From: an uncultured Prevotellaceae bacterium
GTDB lineage: Bacteria; Bacteroidota; Bacteroidia; Bacteroidales; Bacteroidaceae
Direction of reading: 5' to 3'
Assembly: GCA_947307015.1 (NCBI GenBank)
Contig: CAMZHV010000026.1
Location: forward strand, 1 to 37,519
DNA: 37,519 bases
Part shown: positions 34,090 to 37,519 of the stretch, in pieces
How the letters are laid out: every line of letters starts with the position of its first letter
Position numbering within the stretch: the first letter of the stretch is position 1
Position numbers and translations under genes: made by a program
The notes under the pieces: model-generated
Database searches by the model: none
What the model was told of the DNA's origin: nothing
What the model saw: only the letters and a program-made list of their open reading frames with translations

Positions 34090-34097
34090 TACTTTTG
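34090..34097 (+). promoter_or_regulatory. -7 box for ilvE
   Basis: TACTTTTG matches TAnnTTTG, 53 bases before the ATG at 34151. A weak -33 candidate (TGTTAG, 34064-34069) lies about 20 bases upstream. The leader then runs through a TAAATTG-type array. Confidence 0.5.
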
Positions 34098-34110
34098 CAG
34101 CCGAAATTGC

Positions 34111-34150
34111 TAAAATTGTAAATTGTCAAATTGTCAAATAGTAAAATGTC
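34111..34150 (+). repeat. TAAATTG/TCAAATTG array before the ilvE start
   Basis: TAAAATTG-TAAATTG-TCAAATTG-TCAAATAG-TAAAATG running directly into the ATG. It makes up nearly all of the ribosome-binding region. A first ATG at 34146 meets a stop at once, so 34151 is the start. Confidence 0.7.
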
Positions 34151-35167
34151 ATGATTGACTGGAGTAACCTCTCTTTCGGCTATATGCCGACAGATTATAA
34201 CGTCCGTTGCTACTTCCACAACGGCAAGTGGGGCGAAATCGAAGTAACCTCAGAAACCACCATCAACCTCAGCATGGCCGCCACCTGCCTCCACTACGGA
34301 CAGGAAGCCTTCGAGGGACTGAAAGCCTACCGTTGCCCCGACGGCAAGGTGCGCATCTTCCGCCCCGAGGAGAACGCTGCACGCCTGCAGGCCACCTGCC
34401 GCGGACTCGTCATGCCCGAGCTCCCCACAGAGCGTTTTATCGAGATGGTCGAGCGCGTCGTACGCCTCAACGAGCGTTTCATCCCGCCCTACGAGAGCGG
34501 CGCCACCCTCTACATCCGTCCCCTGCTCATCGGCACTACGGCACAGGTCGGTGTTCACCCCGCCAGCGACTACCTCTTCATGATCTTCGTCACACCCGTA
34601 GGCCCCTACTTCAAGGGCGGTTTCGCCACCAATCCCTACGTCATCACGCGCGACTACGACCGCTCTGCCCCCCTCGGCACGGGCTGCTACAAAGTCGGCG
34701 GCAACTACGCTGCCAGCCTCCGTGCCAACAAGTGGGCGCACGAGCTCGGTTACTCCTGCGAGTTCTATCTCGATGCCAAGGAGAAGAAGTACATCGACGA
34801 GTGCGGTGCCGCTAACTTCTTCGGCATCAAGGAGAACACCTATGTCACCCCGCTCAGCAACAGCATTCTGCCGTCCGTCACCAACATGAGCTTGATGCAG
34901 CTGGCACAGGATCTCGGCCTCCGCGTCGAGCGTCGTCAGATTCCCCTTGAGGAGCTCGAGACCTTCGAGGAGGCCGGCGCCTGCGGCACAGCAGCCGTCA
35001 TCAGCCCCATCGAGCGTATCGACGACCCCATGACCGGCAAGAGCTATGTCTTCGCCAAGGACGGCCAGCCCGGCCCCATCTCCAACAAGCTCTACCACAA
35101 GCTCGTCGACATCCAGTACGGCATCGAACCCGACATCCACAACTGGACCCGTGTCGTTATCGAGTAA
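34151..35167 (+). CDS. ilvE: Branched-chain amino acid aminotransferase
   Basis: A 338-residue class IV (fold type IV) PLP enzyme that transfers the amino group between glutamate and the 2-oxo acids of leucine, isoleucine and valine. Signatures: LHYGQEAFEGLKAYRCPDGK, FRPEENAARLQ, IPPYESGATLYIRPLLIGT, the PLP lysine in GCYKVGGNYAASL (Lys181), AKEKKYIDECGAANFF-type sequence and GACGTAAVISPI. Length is as expected. It has its own promoter and leader. A repeat element fills the space after its stop. Confidence 0.96.
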   Translation: MIDWSNLSFGYMPTDYNVRCYFHNGKWGEIEVTSETTINLSMAATCLHYGQEAFEGLKAYRCPDGKVRIFRPEENAARLQATCRGLVMPELPTERFIEMVERVVRLNERFIPPYESGATLYIRPLLIGTTAQVGVHPASDYLFMIFVTPVGPYFKGGFATNPYVITRDYDRSAPLGTGCYKVGGNYAASLRANKWAHELGYSCEFYLDAKEKKYIDECGAANFFGIKENTYVTPLSNSILPSVTNMSLMQLAQDLGLRVERRQIPLEELETFEEAGACGTAAVISPIERIDDPMTGKSYVFAKDGQPGPISNKLYHKLVDIQYGIEPDIHNWTRVVIE

Positions 35168-35538
35168 CTTTTCTTTAGTACAACGAATTTCACTAATTAC
35201 ACGAATTCCCAATTCCACTTTCGGAAGTAGTTGGATAAAGAAAAAACATAAAAAAGCATGTCCTCTTACACAGAATCCGCGAGGTAAACCTATCTTGCAT
35301 TCGTGGAGCGCGGGGAAGTCATCTGCTGAAATGATATTCAATCTTTTCATTGATGCCACCTCATTATATCGCCAGTAGCTCTGTTTTTTAGCGCAAAGCG
35401 CGATGTTTTTGTCTGAATACCAACATTTCAAGATTTAAGGTTCGATTTAAGTAAGATTTAGGTTCTGAAAAAATCCCACATCCGCAACGCAAATTCGTTT
35501 AATTAGTATAATTCGTTGTCAAGAAAAAAAGAAATTGT
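35168..35538. mobile_element. MITE-like 340-bp element filling the ilvE-trmB spacer
   Basis: 28-base inverted ends at 35180-35207 (starting ACAACGAATTTCACTAATTA) and 35492-35519 match at about 25 of 28 positions. The inside carries an inverted AAATCT array (35425-35468) and a TTTCGGAAG motif also seen at 37220 and 37305. No ORF inside looks real. The left end begins 12 bases after the ilvE stop and the right end lies 19 bases before the trmB start, so the element supplies the trmB leader. No target-site duplication was confirmed by eye. The listed span is the whole spacer. Confidence 0.6.
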
Positions 35539-36447
35539 ATGTCCAAAGGTAAGCTGGCAAAGTTCGCTGACATGGCGAGTTATCCGCACGTCTTCGAGTA
35601 CCCCTATTCGGTAGTCGAAGATGTGCCGTTTGAGATGCGTGGCCATTGGCGTGAGCAGTTCTTCAAGAACGACAACCCCATTGTCCTCGAGCTCGGCTGT
35701 GGTCGTGGCGAATATGCTGTAGGGTTGGCGCGCCGCTACCCCGACCGCAACTTCATCGGTGTCGACATCAAGGGTGCTCGTATGTGGAGCGGTGCCACCG
35801 ATTCGCTGCGCGAAGGCTTGAAGAATGTCGCCTTCCTGCGCACCAATATCGAGATTATTGATCGCTTCTTCGCCCCTGGCGAGGTACAAGAGATATGGCT
35901 CACCTTCTCCGACCCGCAGATGAAGAAAGCAACGAAGCGCCTCACCTCCACCTATTTCCTCAACCGCTACCGCCATTTCCTCTGCGACAATGGCATCATA
36001 CACCTCAAGACCGACTCCAACTTCCTCTTCACCTACACCCGCTACGTCACAGACATCAACCACCTCCCCGTCGATGTCTGCACGGAGGACTTGTATAAGG
36101 AACAATGGACAATGGACAATGGACAATTGACAATGAGGAATGAACAAAGGACAATGGACAATAGACAATGCACAATGAAGAATGAACAAAGGACAATGGA
36201 TAATGAAATATCACCAAGCGCCAGCCCAATTGTCCACTGTCCATTGTCCATTGCCCATTCTTCTCTTGATTTATCCATCCGCACCTACTACGAGCAGCAG
36301 TGGCTCGCCCGTGGCATCACCATCAAGTACCTCCGCTTCCACCTTCCCGCCACGGGCACGCTCGTTGAACCCGAGGTCGACATTCCCCTCGACGACTATC
36401 GCAGCTACAACCGCGATAAGCGCAGCTCCCTAACCACCAGCCGCTAA
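35539..36447 (+). CDS. trmB: tRNA (guanine-N7-)-methyltransferase with a heptamer-repeat insertion
   Basis: A 302-residue enzyme that methylates G46 of tRNA using S-adenosylmethionine. The SAM site [20 protein letters not shown] and [12 protein letters not shown], the [15 protein letters not shown] block and the C-terminal [19 protein letters not shown] are present. Between residues about 188 and 242 lies an insertion not expected in the family (for example [20 protein letters not shown]), encoded by 15 direct and 5 inverted ACAATGG-type heptamers. The enzyme then resumes, so the insertion keeps the frame and lies just before the conserved C-terminal part. Without it the length would be about 245, near normal. 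Confidence 0.9.
   Translation: MSKGKLAKFADMASYPHVFEYPYSVVEDVPFEMRGHWREQFFKNDNPIVLELGCGRGEYAVGLARRYPDRNFIGVDIKGARMWSGATDSLREGLKNVAFLRTNIEIIDRFFAPGEVQEIWLTFSDPQMKKATKRLTSTYFLNRYRHFLCDNGIIHLKTDSNFLFTYTRYVTDINHLPVDVCTEDLYKEQWTMDNGQLTMRNEQRTMDNRQCTMKNEQRTMDNEISPSASPIVHCPLSIAHSSLDLSIRTYYEQQWLARGITIKYLRFHLPATGTLVEPEVDIPLDDYRSYNRDKRSSLTTSR
36102..36261 (+). repeat. Heptamer foldback (ACAATGG)15 / inverted 5 inside trmB
   Basis: 36102-36206 is an unbroken run of 15 heptamers related to ACAATGG, with a 42-base higher-order repeat (six heptamers, starting ACAATGA-GGAATGA/AGAATGA-ACAAAGG) seen about twice. After 20 bases, 36227-36261 carries five inverted heptamers (CAATTGT, CCACTGT, CCATTGT, CCATTGC, CCATTCT). 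All of it lies in the trmB frame. Confidence 0.88.
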
Positions 36448-36478
36448 TCCCTCCACCCCTTCCTAAAACAAAAAAAAT

Positions 36479-36509
36479 CACCGAGCCATACTGTGCGAAT
36501 GTCTCGGTG
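36479..36509. terminator. Hairpin between trmB and the PIN toxin gene
   Basis: CACCGAG (36479-36485) pairs with CTCGGTG (36503-36509). The A-rich run just before it (about 36467-36477) would be a U-tract on the minus strand, which suits termination of the toxin gene; it may also end trmB. Confidence 0.6.
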
Positions 36510-36533
36510 GATATTTTCTATGTGCGGGAAGTT

Positions 36534-36953
36534 TCAGTACTCGATGAGCTCCAACCCTTGGTCACAATAGTACCAGAAGCGGGTGTCGCTCGACAGGAGC
36601 GGCAAGTGGTCGGTGATGGCGTGTGCGATGATAATGTGGTCACTCGGGTCACGGTGATCCTGCCCCGTGTTCAGCCTCAGGTTGGCGTAGGTGTGGCCCA
36701 CTTGCGGGCGCAGGGGCAGGAACTCAATCTCAAGGTCGTTCTCCACGGCGCGAATGACATCGTCGGCTGTCTTCCAGTGCTTCGAGAGCAGCTTCTTGTT
36801 GTTGAAGTTTACCACTATCTCGCGCATCGTCTCGAAACTGGCGCAGAGCGTGTACTCAGGATCATCGATGATATCCATCACGCTATCGTACAGGTCATCG
36901 TCGTCAAGCAGCAGGTCGATGACGACGCATGTGTCAAGCAATAGCCGTTTCAT
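36534..36953 (-). CDS. PIN-domain toxin, VapC-like
   Basis: A 139-residue PIN-domain protein, the fold of VapC toxins, which are Mg2+-dependent RNases that cut tRNA or rRNA. The expected acidic residues are visible: LLLDTCVVIDLL (Asp7, Asp13), SFETMREIV (Glu41), DPSDHIIIAHA (Asp102/Asp105) and LLSSDTRF (Asp123). A small gene immediately upstream overlaps its start by four bases (ATGA), the usual antitoxin-toxin arrangement. The target RNA cannot be predicted. Confidence 0.88.
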   Translation of the reverse strand: MKRLLLDTCVVIDLLLDDDDLYDSVMDIIDDPEYTLCASFETMREIVVNFNNKKLLSKHWKTADDVIRAVENDLEIEFLPLRPQVGHTYANLRLNTGQDHRDPSDHIIIAHAITDHLPLLSSDTRFWYYCDQGLELIEY

Positions 36954-37108
36954 GCCTCCTGCTTTTCTCTTTTTCTGTAATAGCAGAGCTGCGACCTCAG
37001 TTCGGGGTCAGTCACTTCATAGATCATGCCCTTGTGGGTTCTCAGCCATTCTTTTCTTCTTGCAATCCGCCTCTTGTTGGCTTCAATTGTAAGTACTCTT
37101 GATTCCAT
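36950..37108 (-). CDS. Putative antitoxin partner of the PIN toxin (52 aa)
   Basis: A short reading frame beginning at ATG 37108 and ending in a TGA that overlaps the toxin ATG. The product, 52 residues, begins MESRVLTIEANKRRIARRKE, continues WLRTHKGMIYEVTDPELRSQ and ends YYRKREKQEA. It is strongly basic. Its size, order and overlap suit a VapB-like antitoxin, but it does not match a DNA-binding antitoxin family I can name. A -7 box (37137-37144) lies 29 bases upstream, so the pair has its own promoter. Confidence 0.7.
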   Translation of the reverse strand: MESRVLTIEANKRRIARRKEWLRTHKGMIYEVTDPELRSQLCYYRKREKQEA

Positions 37109-37136
37109 AATTCTCGTCATTTAGAATTTCCGGTTG

Positions 37137-37144
37137 CAAATATA
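37137..37144 (-). promoter_or_regulatory. -7 box for the toxin-antitoxin pair
   Basis: The coding strand reads TATATTTG, a TAnnTTTG match, 29 bases before the antitoxin ATG. The -33 region (CTTG at 37165-37162, 17 bases away) is weak. Confidence 0.5.
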
Positions 37145-37235
37145 CAACAAATTTCTGAAACCAAGCACTATTAAACAAAAATATAATCAATTGGCTATAA
37201 AATATAATCAAAATTACTTTCGGAAGAGTCTTTCA

Positions 37236-37360
37236 CGGAACATAAATCTAACAAAAATCTGACCTTAAATCTTTCAGAAAGAAAAAAACAGGAAAAACTC
37301 TAAGTTTCGGAAGAGTTTTTTCATGGAACTTAAATCTAACATAAATTTAAACATAAATCC
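37236..37360 (+). repeat. Two direct AAATCT-type arrays
   Basis: Each starts with TTTCGGAAGAGT about 20 bases before a GGAACnTAAATCTAAC motif (37238 and 37325). The first continues AAAAATCTGACCTTAAATCT then TTCAGAAAG, matching the reverse strand of 6678-6724. They are parts of the same family as 870-912, 6641-6742 and 35425-35468. Confidence 0.7.
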
Positions 37361-37519
37361 TATTTACTCTTCGGGAGTTATTTGGTTGATGAACAGACCA
37401 TCATCTTTCAACGCAAAGACTCAAAGGACGCCAATCTTTGCCCATTTCAAATGCTTAAAGTTCGTCAAGAGGTAGCAGAGGCATCCAAAGCGCTACGCGG
37501 GGCTTTGGATTAGGCAAAG

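Larger units (their letters stand above)
37109..37519. other. Gene-free end of the window with repeats
   Basis: It contains the toxin-antitoxin promoter, two AAATCT-type arrays (37236-37300 and 37325-37360) and a small inverted repeat near the end (CCAAAGC 37485-37491, GCTTTGG 37502-37508). I see no coding region; the rest of 37361-37484 holds nothing I recognise. Confidence 0.65.

Noticed and set aside
34250..35431. A 393-codon minus-strand reading frame across ilvE
   Set aside because: It is antisense to a complete aminotransferase and enters the MITE-like element.
36102..36261. CRISPR-like array
   Set aside because: The repeat unit is 7 bases with no unique spacers, an inverted partner is present and the run is translated within trmB; no cas genes are nearby.
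37450..37513. A 20-codon frame or start of a gene at the window end
   Set aside because: It begins in repeat-like DNA and stops after 20 codons; no support as a gene.

Overview
The window looks like a chromosomal segment of a Bacteroidales bacterium, plausibly Prevotellaceae. Family-level placement is inference; the phylum is better supported. The evidence is: promoters of the Bacteroidota type (-33 TTTG, -7 TAnnTTTG) ahead of many genes; a Na+-pumping methylmalonyl-CoA decarboxylase operon; a BspA-like leucine-rich-repeat surface protein and a secreted serpin that share a C-terminal tail of the kind common in this group; a DPP IV; and a TonB-dependent receptor. Most genes are housekeeping. 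No rRNA, tRNA, CRISPR array, prophage or transposase gene was recognised.

Layout. 1-660: a YkvA/DUF1232-like protein and a small protein resembling only the C-terminal domain of FtsZ. 660-6930: surface/secreted accessory genes on the minus strand (small exported protein, serpin, LRR protein) with repeat-rich spacers. 6932-14478: pnp (+), DPP IV (-), gdhA (+), radA (+). 14576-21186, minus strand: a likely transcription unit lipoprotein, gpmI, decarboxylase alpha, small membrane subunit, two-domain biotin carrier, beta subunit. 21369-23897: TonB-dependent receptor (+). 23915-28325 (-): dnaE, trxA, a small acidic protein. 28461-36447 (+): psd, pssA, an outer-membrane barrel, xseA, a membrane-anchored cyclophilin, xseB, ilvE, trmB. 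36534-37108 (-): a PIN toxin with a 52-aa partner overlapping it by four bases. 37109-37519: repeats.

How genes work together. psd and pssA catalyse consecutive steps to phosphatidylethanolamine and overlap by four bases. xseA and xseB encode the two exonuclease VII subunits. The decarboxylase genes encode a membrane complex that couples CO2 loss from methylmalonyl-CoA to Na+ export during propionate formation.

The most unusual content is not a gene but a dense set of short structured repeats. They are (1) GC-rich hairpin elements; (2) four-unit GTTTAAW heptamer arrays, usually in inverted pairs; (3) a 15-unit ACAATGG heptamer array facing a 5-unit inverted array; (4) TAAATTG/TCAAATTG arrays directly before start codons; (5) mosaic elements with ACAACGAATT ends and AAATCT arrays, one of them a 340-bp MITE-like unit; (6) three-nt-loop mini-hairpins. 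Several are carried in frame inside conserved proteins: apparently three times in radA, once in trmB, in the N-terminus of the decarboxylase beta subunit, in the linker of the biotin carrier, and in the serpin and LRR tails. This suggests repeats that spread through intergenic DNA and are tolerated in loops and linkers of essential proteins.
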